Source of the DNA: DSPP01 sp964607165
GTDB taxonomy: Bacteria > Zixibacteria > MSB-5A5 > DSPP01
Direction: 5' to 3'
NCBI GenBank assembly: GCA_964607165.1
Contig: CAZSIT010000008.1
Coordinates: 35,114-99,113 of the forward strand
DNA length: 64,000 nucleotides
Shown here piece by piece: positions 25,197 to 33,275 of this stretch; position 1 is the stretch's first letter, and each line of letters starts with the position of its first letter. The notes beneath the pieces were generated by a model. That model was not told the DNA's origin, ran no database searches, and saw only the letters and a list, made by a program, of their open reading frames with translations. A program made the translations under genes and the position numbers.

Positions 25197-25334
25197 ATGT
25201 GTCTTTGCATCGCCAATAATCCGGACAAAAACGTCGGCGGTTTATTTTCTCTGGTAGCCGGCACTTCAGTGCCGGGAACGAACCCCTCGACTAAAGTCGA
25301 GGCTACCAAAAGAAAACCAATTTTTCAGGGATAA
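25197..25334 (+). pseudogene. duplicated head of the yqhQ-like gene, copy 2 (45-codon frame)
   Basis: Encodes MCLCIANNPDKNVGGLFSLV and ends KPIFQG. Codons 7-15 again give NNPDKNVGG with different third bases from both other copies. The remainder is encoded by a GTAG doublet. Same possibilities as copy 1. Confidence 0.6.
25254..25306. repeat. GTAG REP doublet
   Basis: First unit GTAGCCGGCACTTCAGTGCCGG-like (25254-25275); second unit inverted, CCTCGACTAAAGTCGAGG then CTAC (25285-25306). Separates head copy 2 from the true gene. Confidence 0.8.
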
Positions 25335-25346
25335 GGGCAAAAATCT

Positions 25347-26318
25347 ATGCGCGTTTGTTGGCTTAATAATCCCGATAAAAACGTCGGCGGGCAGGCGGTC
25401 ATCGAAGGAGTGATGATTCGCTCCTCGACCAAGGTCGCCACCGCCGTGCGACATCCGGACGGCCAAATCGTCTCCATCGATCGGGAATTTCTACCCATCG
25501 TGAAACGAATTAAATGGCTGAACATTCCCATAGCTCGCGGAGTCATCGGCCTTTTTGAAATGCTCTATATCGGCTCCAAGAGTTTGAACTTCTCGGCCGA
25601 AGTGGCGATGGAAGCGGAAGAGGAAAAGAAAGCCAGGGAAAAGCCGGAACAAAAAGTGAGGCCAAAGAAAAAGCAGTCCGATTTAATGCTCGGACTGACC
25701 ACCCTAATTGCCCTGGGGTTTGGAATCCTGCTTTTCTTTTTCGTTCCCATCTGGCTTTCCAACCTTTTCGGAATCAACCGCAACGCCATCGCTTTCAACT
25801 TCCTGGCGGGCGGTTTTAGGATGACCATTTTCCTTGGCTATCTTTTCTTTCTTTCTTGTTTCAAGGATTTCAAACGCATTTTCCAGTATCACGGCGCCGA
25901 GCATATGACCATCTACGCCTACGAAGCGGGCGACCCCTTGGAAGTCGGAGCGATTCGCAAATATCCGACGATGCACCCCCGCTGCGGCACTTCGTTTTTA
26001 ATTTTAGTAGCGCTTCTGGCAATTCTTATCTACTCGGTTTCCGATGCCATCTATCTTTTGGTGGTCAAAACTCCCCCCGGAGTTTTGCGGCGGTTCGGGT
26101 ATCATCTTTTGCTTTTGCCTTTGGTGGCCGGCGGAAGCTACGAAGTTTTGAAATGGTCGGCCAAGCTCAAAGACTCGACCCTCGGCAAAATCATCATCGC
26201 CCCCGGCATCTATCTGCAGAAAATCACTACCCTTTCGCCGTCCGATGACCAGATTGAAGTGGCGGTGGCCGCTTTAAAGGGAGCCGTGCCCCAACTGGTT
26301 TCTCCGGTTGCATCGTGA
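25347..26318 (+). CDS. YqhQ-like DUF1385 membrane protein
   Basis: 323 residues. The N-terminal NNPDKNVGGQAVIEGVMIRS contains the DUF1385 hallmark VGGQAVIEGVMMR; further conserved parts are YHGAEHMTIYAYEAGDPL and KYPTMHPRCGTSF, each with conserved His/Cys. Three to four membrane helices. Function of the family is unresolved, though it is commonly next to prfA and rpmE. Its first 15 codons are the third member of the repeated-head array. Confidence 0.88.
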   Translation: MRVCWLNNPDKNVGGQAVIEGVMIRSSTKVATAVRHPDGQIVSIDREFLPIVKRIKWLNIPIARGVIGLFEMLYIGSKSLNFSAEVAMEAEEEKKAREKPEQKVRPKKKQSDLMLGLTTLIALGFGILLFFFVPIWLSNLFGINRNAIAFNFLAGGFRMTIFLGYLFFLSCFKDFKRIFQYHGAEHMTIYAYEAGDPLEVGAIRKYPTMHPRCGTSFLILVALLAILIYSVSDAIYLLVVKTPPGVLRRFGYHLLLLPLVAGGSYEVLKWSAKLKDSTLGKIIIAPGIYLQKITTLSPSDDQIEVAVAALKGAVPQLVSPVAS

Positions 26319-26454
26319 AACCAAAATCTTTGCCCAGGAACGACTCCGGCCTTCCTCCCTCTCCGCCTTTTTCTGTGCTCGCGGAAAAATCCTTCCCACC
26401 CCGATTGTAGCCTGTTATATTCACACTCCTTGGGCAGAAGCCTAAAATGACACT

Positions 26455-27609
26455 ATGGGTATCTACGCAGAATACTTGGACCGGCACTTAAATTTTCCAG
26501 ATTTATCCGCAGAAAGGAAACGCCAGCTTTCCCGGATTTCCCAGCTTCGAGGTGGAAACGACATTTTCTGCTATGCAGCAGACGTGATGAAGCAAACTCC
26601 ACTGGTCGCTATCGGATATCCAGACCTCTTACCCATCAAAGACCAGCTTGCCAACCTGAGTGGTAAAGCGGTCGATGTCATCTTAGAAACCCCCGGCGGT
26701 TCAGCCGAAATCACTGAAGATATCGTCAAACTACTCCGACATAAATACCAGAGGGTTGCCTTTATCGTTCCGGGAATGGCAAAAAGCGCTGGCACCATCA
26801 TGACGATGTCGGGAGACGAAATTCTAATGGACAATGGGTCTTCCCTTGGCCCAATTGATGCACAAATATCCTGGCAAGGAAAGCAGTTTTCCGCCCACGC
26901 CTTTCTGGAAGGATTGAACAAAATCAAAGAAGAGGTCGATACGAAGGGCAGCTTGAACCGTGCATACGTTCCAATGCTACAGAACATTTCACCCGGTGAG
27001 ATTCAGTTTTGTGAGAACGCTCTCGAATTTTCGAAAAGCCTTGTGACCGACTGGCTCAACACCTATAAATTCCGCACTTGGACAAAGCACTCTAAAAGTG
27101 GCGCGCCTGTCACAGAGCAAGAGCGGCACACTCTTGCAAGAAAAATTGCTGAAGAGCTTTGCAACCAAAAAACATGGTTGACCCACCCCCGCTCTGTCAA
27201 AATAGAAGACTTAGAAAAACTCGGTCTGAGAATCACCGATTATAGCCAGAACGCCGACCTCTACGATGCTATCCAACGCTACCAGACCTTATTGCAAATG
27301 ATCTTTGATGGCACCAACATTTACAAAATCTTCGAGACGCCCACCTCTCAGATTGTCAGGTTCCTCTTGCCTGCCGGCGCACCGACCACCAAGGAGCAAC
27401 TCTTTGCTATAACTGAACTCAGGTGCACGAATTGCCAACACGTGAGCAAGATACAGGCCAACTTTGACGATGGAATACCACTTGAGCCGAGCACTCACCC
27501 TTTTCCTCCAGATGACAAATTCACATGCCCGAACTGCAAATCCCAGATTGACGTCAAAGCCCTGCGATTACAGCTTGAATCTCAATCAAAAAAACGTATA
27601 TTGTCTTAG
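26455..27609 (+). CDS. SDH-type Clp-fold serine protease with C-terminal zinc ribbon
   Basis: 384 residues. Resembles the serine dehydrogenase proteinase (SDH_sah) family: the oxyanion/first strand ETPGGSAEITEDIV (about 79-92), nucleophile Ser in MAKSAGTIMTMSGD (about 110-123) and DNGSSLGPIDAQI. No signal peptide or membrane helix, so likely cytoplasmic. The last 60 residues add a zinc ribbon (CTNCQ...CPNC), probably for target binding. Inserted between the yqhQ-like gene and prfA, genes that are normally adjacent. Confidence 0.85.
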   Translation: MGIYAEYLDRHLNFPDLSAERKRQLSRISQLRGGNDIFCYAADVMKQTPLVAIGYPDLLPIKDQLANLSGKAVDVILETPGGSAEITEDIVKLLRHKYQRVAFIVPGMAKSAGTIMTMSGDEILMDNGSSLGPIDAQISWQGKQFSAHAFLEGLNKIKEEVDTKGSLNRAYVPMLQNISPGEIQFCENALEFSKSLVTDWLNTYKFRTWTKHSKSGAPVTEQERHTLARKIAEELCNQKTWLTHPRSVKIEDLEKLGLRITDYSQNADLYDAIQRYQTLLQMIFDGTNIYKIFETPTSQIVRFLLPAGAPTTKEQLFAITELRCTNCQHVSKIQANFDDGIPLEPSTHPFPPDDKFTCPNCKSQIDVKALRLQLESQSKKRILS

Positions 27610-27617
27610 GAGAGCCT

Positions 27618-27788
27618 ATGGAAAACGATAAGTCGGTAATCTTTACGGAGCTTAAACGCCTAAAGGAAACCGAGCCAATCTACTTCCCTTCCGGGCAAGA
27701 GCAAAGGGAGGATGAAGAGATCCGGCATCTTCGTGAGATTGTTGAAGAAGTACAGCAACCAAGCTGGACTCTGTACACTTCCACCTAA
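27618..27788 (+). CDS. 56-residue acidic protein paired with the SDH protease
   Basis: Eight bases after the protease stop, with TAGGAGAG just before ATG at 27618. Encodes MENDKSVIFTELKRLKETEP to SWTLYTST, rich in Glu and probably helical (QREDEEIRHLREIVEEV). No family recognised. The tight spacing suggests it works with, or is a substrate or regulator of, the protease. 27789-27920 holds the prfA upstream region (TTTATATTTTGG close to the start codon). Confidence 0.6.
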   Translation: MENDKSVIFTELKRLKETEPIYFPSGQEQREDEEIRHLREIVEEVQQPSWTLYTST

Positions 27789-27920
27789 ACTAGTCTATCC
27801 AACGAGTCCTACGAAGAGGGCGGTGCCCACTTGGCTCCGGCTGCCGCTTCTTAGCGTTTCATCTCCATTTTTCTAATTGAAACTTTTTATTTTGCCTAAA
27901 AGTTTATATTTTGGAAGATA

Positions 27921-28988
27921 ATGTTAGAACTTATAGAAAAAGTTGAAAACAAATATCGCGAGTTGACCGATTTGCTTTCCGACCCGGCGGTTCTTGGCGA
28001 ACCATCTCGTCTCTCAAAAATTGCCCGCGAGCGGGCCGGGCTGGAGGAAGTGGTGCAGGCCGCCGGCCGCTACCGGCAGGTTTTGACCCAAATCGAAGAA
28101 GATGAGAAGCTAAAACACTCCTCCGACAAAGAGCTGGCCGAAATGGCTAGAACCGAACTGGAGGAACTTAAACCTCAAAAGCAAAAGCTCGAAGAGGAAT
28201 TGAAACTTCTCCTAGCTCCCCGCGACCCGAATGACGCCAAAAACGTCATCGTGGAAGTCCGCGCCGGTACCGGCGGGGAAGAAGCGGCCTTGTTCGCGGC
28301 TGAACTTTATCGGATGTATCAGCGCTATGCCGAGCGTCAGCGCTGGAAAGTGGAGCTGCTCTCCTCCAACCCCACCGGCATCGGCGGCTACAAGGAAGTC
28401 ATTTTTTTGGTCGAAGGGAAGGGGGCGTTCGGCAAGTTAAAGCATGAATCGGGCGTACACCGCGTCCAACGCGTGCCGGCAACCGAGTCCTCCGGGCGGA
28501 TTCACACCTCGGCCGCTTCCGTAGCGGTTTTGCCGGAGGTGGAGGATGTAGAAATCCAGATTAACCCGGCCGATTTGCGCATCGACGTTTTCCGTTCCTC
28601 CGGCCCGGGGGGGCAGTCGGTAAACACCACCGATTCCGCCGTGCGCATCACCCACGTCCCCTCCGGACTGGTGGTTACCTGCCAGGATGAAAAGTCACAG
28701 ATGAAAAATAAGACCAAGGCTTTGAAGGTCCTGCGCGCCCGCCTTTTGGACAAGGCCGTAACCGAGCAAAAAGAAAAAATCGACACCGCCCGCCGTTCGA
28801 TGGTCGGCTCCGGTGACCGCTCCGAAAAAATCCGCACCTACAATTTTCCCCAGAATCGAATGACCGACCATCGCATCGGCCTGACCTTGCATTCCTTGGA
28901 TGCCGTTCTGGACGGCAAAATTAATGAAATCGTGGATGCCCTGCGCGCCAAAGAACAGGAAGAGCGGCTGAAAAACACCGACTTTTGA
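27921..28988 (+). CDS. prfA: peptide chain release factor 1
   Basis: 355 residues. Stop-codon reader with PAT in RVPATESSGRIHTSAA (the RF1-type PxT motif) and catalytic GGQ in SSGPGGQSVNTTDSAV. Full-length family member. Followed 16 bases later by prmC, which methylates the GGQ glutamine. Confidence 0.98.
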   Translation: MLELIEKVENKYRELTDLLSDPAVLGEPSRLSKIARERAGLEEVVQAAGRYRQVLTQIEEDEKLKHSSDKELAEMARTELEELKPQKQKLEEELKLLLAPRDPNDAKNVIVEVRAGTGGEEAALFAAELYRMYQRYAERQRWKVELLSSNPTGIGGYKEVIFLVEGKGAFGKLKHESGVHRVQRVPATESSGRIHTSAASVAVLPEVEDVEIQINPADLRIDVFRSSGPGGQSVNTTDSAVRITHVPSGLVVTCQDEKSQMKNKTKALKVLRARLLDKAVTEQKEKIDTARRSMVGSGDRSEKIRTYNFPQNRMTDHRIGLTLHSLDAVLDGKINEIVDALRAKEQEERLKNTDF

Positions 28989-29004
28989 TTGGTCGCGTGC
29001 TAAA

Positions 29005-29868
29005 ATGACTTACGCGGAACTGTTAAAAAGAACTTCTATCAAGTTGCAGCGCGCTGGAGTGCCCAACTTTGAACAGGAAGCCTGGTGGATTCTGCAATTT
29101 GCCGCCGGTCAAAAAAATGGAAGATTAGCCGCCGAACTATCTATGCCGGCCCCGGATATTATCGGCTCGAAGGCGGAAGAGGTCATTGCCCAGCGCCTGA
29201 CCGGACGGCCGCTGGCTTATATAACCCGCCAAGCAGAATTTTATGGTTTGAAGGTTAAAGTTAACCCGTCGGTTTTAATTCCGCGGCCCGAAACCGAGGC
29301 CCTGGTTGAAAAGGTCTTGGAACAACTTATATCGGAAAAAGGGGCCGACTACCCCTTTATGATTTTGGACGTCGGCAGCGGCTCCGGCTGCATTGCTTTG
29401 GCTCTGCTTTACCAGCTTCCGCAAGCTCGAGCAATTGCTACCGATATATCTAAAGAAGCCCTTCAGGTCGCCCGGGAAAACGCGAATGAATTGGGGCTGG
29501 GGGAAAGGGTTGGATTTGTTTGTGGAAATCTGTTGGAACAGGTGAAACGGCAGGAAAGATTTGATTTGATTATTTCCAATCCCCCATATATAGGCCCCTT
29601 GGAAATGGAGTCGTTGGATATATCGGTGCGCGATTTTGAGCCGAGAATCGCCATCGAAAGCCCGCAGGGAGGAACCTGGTTTCACAATCAGCTTGCCCGG
29701 CAAGGGGCCGCTTTACTGCGCTGCGGCGGTATTTTAGCTTTTGAGGTCGGCAATCGTCAGGCCCAAGCGGTCTCCGGACTAATACGACAGACCGGTTTTT
29801 ATGAAACGCCACAAGTTTTCCCAGACCTCTTTGGTTTTGAGCGGGTGGTTATTGCCCGCAAAGTTTAA
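29005..29868 (+). CDS. prmC: release-factor glutamine methyltransferase
   Basis: 287 residues. SAM motif I DVGSGSGCIAL (about 115-125) and the catalytic NPPYIG (about 192-197) that binds the target glutamine. N-terminal helical release-factor-binding domain precedes. Conserved prfA-prmC pair. Confidence 0.96.
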   Translation: MTYAELLKRTSIKLQRAGVPNFEQEAWWILQFAAGQKNGRLAAELSMPAPDIIGSKAEEVIAQRLTGRPLAYITRQAEFYGLKVKVNPSVLIPRPETEALVEKVLEQLISEKGADYPFMILDVGSGSGCIALALLYQLPQARAIATDISKEALQVARENANELGLGERVGFVCGNLLEQVKRQERFDLIISNPPYIGPLEMESLDISVRDFEPRIAIESPQGGTWFHNQLARQGAALLRCGGILAFEVGNRQAQAVSGLIRQTGFYETPQVFPDLFGFERVVIARKV

Positions 29869-29905
29869 CTTTTTTGGTTTATGTTCGGTTAAAATTATTG
29901 TAGAT

Positions 29906-31510
29906 ATGGAAGCGCGAAAAGAATCGGTGGTGAAGAAAATTGGATTGCTAACTTGGATGGTTTTTCTCTGTCTCTTTGCCATTCTGGCCGCCTGCTGTGC
30001 TTCTCAAAAGGGAAAAGTAGAAATTGGCAAACCGACCAGTATCAAAATCGTCCACAGCCCGGAGGCGTACGAACATTTTGTCAACGGCGACCTCTACCGC
30101 TATGCCGGTGATTACCAGCGCGCCGCCGAAGAGTTTGAAAAGGCTTTAAGTTATGACCCCGAGTCTTATGAAATCCGTTTTGTCCTGGCGCAAACGTATT
30201 ACAGCCTCGGAAATTATGCTTCCGCCCGTAAGGAAGCGGAAAAACTGACCATCAAGACTTTGGATCGGGAACTGCTGTTGGCCGATTGTGCCCGCGCCTT
30301 GAACGATTTGCCGGAAGCGCAAAAGCGCTACCAATCGGCTTTAAATATGGATTCCACCAACACGTTTACCTGGTGGTATTTGGCGCGCATTTCCGAATGG
30401 CTGGGGGATTCGGTTACCGCGTTATCCGCGCAGGAAAAAATCTGCCAGCTCTCTTTTTCCTATCCCAATTACCTAAAATGGGTGCAGATGCTCTGGGGGA
30501 TGGGAAAAAATGCGGAAGCCTCCAGCCGCGCGGCCGAGTTCCTATCCCGCGATTCCAGCGATTTTCGCGGCTACATCCTCTTGGGGGAAAGCCTGGAGCG
30601 GGAGGAGCGTTTTACCGAGGCAGTTGAAGTTTATCGCCAGGTCTTAAAGACCGACACCACCCTGTCAGAAATAAAAATACATCTGGGCGTGCTTTACTTT
30701 GAGCTCAAAGAGTACCCGCGCGCCGAATCGCTCTTCACTTCGTTGGCCAAAGACTCCAGCGATTATGCCTCGGTTTTTTACCTGGCTCAAATTGCCTACG
30801 CTCAAAAGGACTATGCGCACGCGCTGGAGCTTTTTGATAGATTGTCGCATGTGGCCGATACGTTGGCCGATGGTTTTGCCGGTATGGCCTTTACCTATCT
30901 GGCAATGCAGAAACCGGACAGCGCGGTGGTTTTGACCCGGCGGGGGTTAACCCGTTTTTCGCAAAACCCTTCCCTGCGATTCTGGTTGGGCCAGGCGTTC
31001 TCTTCCAAAAAACAATTTGATTCCTCCGCGGCGGCTTTCGCCGGGCTGGTTTCCGAATACCCGGAGGAGATTCGCTATCTTTACTCCTACGCCGCCTCTC
31101 TGGAACGCAGCGGCAACTTTGATTCCGCCCAGGTGATTTTCAAAAAAATCCTCTTGCTGGAGCCCGACGATGCCCCCACCTTGAACTACCTTGGCTACAC
31201 TTGGGCCGACCGCAACGAAAATTTGGCGGAAGCGGAAAGTATGATAGCAAAGGCCCTGCAAAAAGACCCCGACAACGGCGCCTATCTGGACAGCTACGGC
31301 TGGGTGCTTTACCGCCGGGGAAAGTTGGGCGAAGCCGAGATGCAAATTAAAAAAGCCCTGGAAAAAAATGGCCAGGATGCCACCATTATCGAGCATCTGG
31401 GCGACATCTATCGGGCACAGGGGAAGGAAGCGCAGGCCCGGGCGCAATATCAAAAAGCCTTGGAAATTGACCCGGCCAATCAGACGCTGAAAGAAAAACT
31501 TTCCCGTTGA
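29906..31510 (+). CDS. TPR-repeat lipoprotein
   Basis: 534 residues from ATG 29906, chosen because a lipoprotein signal follows (LLTWMVFLCLFAILAACC, lipobox LAAC). The rest is a chain of about twelve tetratricopeptide repeats (for example NGDLYRYAGDYQRAAEEFEK, YLDSYGWVLYRRGKLGEAEM). Expected to be membrane-anchored in the periplasm as a protein-binding scaffold. Overlaps the next lipoprotein gene by four bases. A longer frame from 29801 overlaps prmC and is rejected. Confidence 0.85.
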   Translation: MEARKESVVKKIGLLTWMVFLCLFAILAACCASQKGKVEIGKPTSIKIVHSPEAYEHFVNGDLYRYAGDYQRAAEEFEKALSYDPESYEIRFVLAQTYYSLGNYASARKEAEKLTIKTLDRELLLADCARALNDLPEAQKRYQSALNMDSTNTFTWWYLARISEWLGDSVTALSAQEKICQLSFSYPNYLKWVQMLWGMGKNAEASSRAAEFLSRDSSDFRGYILLGESLEREERFTEAVEVYRQVLKTDTTLSEIKIHLGVLYFELKEYPRAESLFTSLAKDSSDYASVFYLAQIAYAQKDYAHALELFDRLSHVADTLADGFAGMAFTYLAMQKPDSAVVLTRRGLTRFSQNPSLRFWLGQAFSSKKQFDSSAAAFAGLVSEYPEEIRYLYSYAASLERSGNFDSAQVIFKKILLLEPDDAPTLNYLGYTWADRNENLAEAESMIAKALQKDPDNGAYLDSYGWVLYRRGKLGEAEMQIKKALEKNGQDATIIEHLGDIYRAQGKEAQARAQYQKALEIDPANQTLKEKLSR

Positions 31511-33102
31511 GAAAAGCTTTCCTTTTTCTTTTTCTCTTTATAAGCTGCGCCAAATTCGGCCCCCCTCCCGGCGGGCCGGAAGATAAAACTCCGCCCGAAA
31601 TCACCGGCGTTTCTCCTCTATCCGGGACCGTGCGCGTCGACACCTCCGCTTTTTTGGAATTCACCCTCTCTAAAAAAGTGGAGCGGACCAGCCTGGTTAA
31701 AAACCTGTTTATCTCGCCCGCATTGGTCGATTCTTTTCACGATGAGTTGAAAGGCAAGATTTACCGTGTTTATCCGAATCGTTATCTGAAAAAAGGGATT
31801 ACTTACGTGGTCACCTTGGGAACGGGCATTCGCGACCTGCGCGGCAACGTTTTGGCTCAGGCCTATACCCTTTCTTTTTCCACCGGCCAAACCATTGACT
31901 CGGGCGAAATCGCCGGCCAGTTGTTTGAAAAAACTTCTTCGGTTGGAGGAGCTTTGGTTAAAGCTTTTCGGATTTCAGATTCGGCAGTTGCTATTGACTG
32001 GAAAAAGCCGGACTACCAAACCACCACCGGCAACGACGGGCGTTTTAAATTTTCCTTCCTTCCATCGGGCCGCTACCGGTTATTGGCTTCGGCCGGGGAA
32101 AAATTTGCCCTTTACCATCGGGAGATAACGGCTTCCAAAATCGGAGCAAAAGAAATTCCCTCCCAATTATTTCTTGAGCCTGCCGATACGGCGGGTCTCT
32201 CCCTTTTAAGTGCCCAATTCAACCGCGACCGGCTTTTAGTCTTAACTTTCAATCGCCCGCTCAATTCTTCCGATACTCTTTTGACGAATTTCCGGATAGT
32301 TGCTCCGGAAAGTGTTGGGCTCCAGAGCGCTTTTGCCAATCCCAACGAAAAAGATAAGCTTTATTTGGCGGCCAGCTTTCCTTTGAAAGAGTTGGAAGCA
32401 AAAATTTATTATTCCACTGCTTCTGGAAAACCGACCCACTTAGACAGCTCCGTTTTCCTGATAAGCGCTTCTCCCGATAAAACTCCGCCCCGATTGGCCT
32501 GGTCCGAACCAAAAAACCGTCAGGGAAGAATCGGTTTTTCCGACACGCTGAAATTTTTCTTTTCCGAACCGGTCGCCCTGGCTTCGGAAACGGCTCTGCC
32601 AAGTTTGTATGATTCGTTGAACGCCGCCGTTAGTGTGGTCTGGTCGCAACCGCAGGCCAACGCCTTTTTCTTTGCGCCCCAAAAAAACCTGCGCCCGGCG
32701 GAGTGGTATCGCTTCCGCTTTCCAGCCGGCAGCACAGTTGACCGGACTGACAACGCTTGGACCGACTCGCTCTGGACTGCCTTCCAAACCTACTCCCCGG
32801 ATTCCTTGGGGACAGTCAATGGATTGGCGGAAGGCAGGGGAGAGGATAAAATAGTTTTGGAGTTTCAGGAGCTTTCTTCCGGTTGGAGTAAAAAAGCGGT
32901 TGTTTCCGATTCCGTTTTTTCTGTGCCGCTTTTAGCGGGCAAGTATTTTCTTTTTGGTTTTGTAGATACGAATGGGGATCAAAAACGGGAAGCCGGCTCT
33001 CTTTCACCCTTCGCTTTCCCCGAACCGGCCTTCTTTTATCCCGACACCATTTTCGTCCGCTCCCGCTTCGAAACCGAAGAGGTTGACATCAGTATTCGTT
33101 AG
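31507..33102 (+). CDS. lipoprotein with Ig-like (SbsA/Big_5-type) domains
   Basis: 531 residues with a TTG start overlapping the previous stop. Signal MRKAFLFLFLFISC gives a lipidated Cys, followed by AKFGPPPGGPEDKTPPEI, a start typical of Bacteroidetes-type lipoproteins with an N-terminal Big_5 Ig domain. A carboxypeptidase-regulatory-like region (TGNDGRFKFSFLPSGRYRLL, 175-195) and a second Big_5 domain (SPDKTPPRLAWSEP) follow. Probably a surface or periplasmic structural protein acting with the upstream TPR lipoprotein. Confidence 0.82.
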   Translation: MRKAFLFLFLFISCAKFGPPPGGPEDKTPPEITGVSPLSGTVRVDTSAFLEFTLSKKVERTSLVKNLFISPALVDSFHDELKGKIYRVYPNRYLKKGITYVVTLGTGIRDLRGNVLAQAYTLSFSTGQTIDSGEIAGQLFEKTSSVGGALVKAFRISDSAVAIDWKKPDYQTTTGNDGRFKFSFLPSGRYRLLASAGEKFALYHREITASKIGAKEIPSQLFLEPADTAGLSLLSAQFNRDRLLVLTFNRPLNSSDTLLTNFRIVAPESVGLQSAFANPNEKDKLYLAASFPLKELEAKIYYSTASGKPTHLDSSVFLISASPDKTPPRLAWSEPKNRQGRIGFSDTLKFFFSEPVALASETALPSLYDSLNAAVSVVWSQPQANAFFFAPQKNLRPAEWYRFRFPAGSTVDRTDNAWTDSLWTAFQTYSPDSLGTVNGLAEGRGEDKIVLEFQELSSGWSKKAVVSDSVFSVPLLAGKYFLFGFVDTNGDQKREAGSLSPFAFPEPAFFYPDTIFVRSRFETEEVDISIR

Positions 33103-33108
33103 TCTTTT

Positions 33109-33193
33109 TGTGGCGCAGGATAAAGTTCCGCTCCGGCGGAACGTATCCTGCGTTCGGCGCACGCAGGTTAGATGAAACTTAACCTGCGCCACA
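33109..33193. repeat. two-hairpin palindromic element
   Basis: Outer arms TGTGGCGCAGG/CCTGCGCCACA; hairpins GCGCAGGAT/ATCCTGCG and CGCAGGTTA/TAACCTGCG. The first hairpin loop contains a further small palindrome, GTTCCGCTCCGGCGGAAC. Confidence 0.8.
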
Positions 33194-33211
33194 GAACCGT
33201 TCCGGCTACTG

Positions 33212-33234
33212 GTAGCGGAAACCTTTAGGTTTCC
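33212..33234. repeat. GTAG single palindrome
   Basis: GTAGCGGA head with GGAAACCT/AGGTTTCC stem, CTTTAG centre; identical to the first unit at 15875. Confidence 0.85.
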
Positions 33235-33239
33235 ACCTT

Positions 33240-33275
33240 CCCTCTCCATTTTATGGAGAGGGATTAAGGGTGAGG
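33240..33275. repeat. CCCTCTCC/GGAGAGGG repeat overlapping the kinase A stop
   Basis: Arms CCCTCTCC/GGAGAGGG around ATTTTAT, then GATTAAGGGTGAGG. On the minus strand it encodes the last residues LTLNPSP and the stop of the neighbouring kinase. Confidence 0.85.

Noticed and set aside
25048..25306. Regularly spaced palindromes resembling a small CRISPR array
   Set aside because: Units differ in sequence, the intervening segments are copies of a gene start, and no cas genes are present.
29801..29905. 35-residue N-terminal extension of the TPR lipoprotein
   Set aside because: Would overlap prmC and bury the lipoprotein signal.
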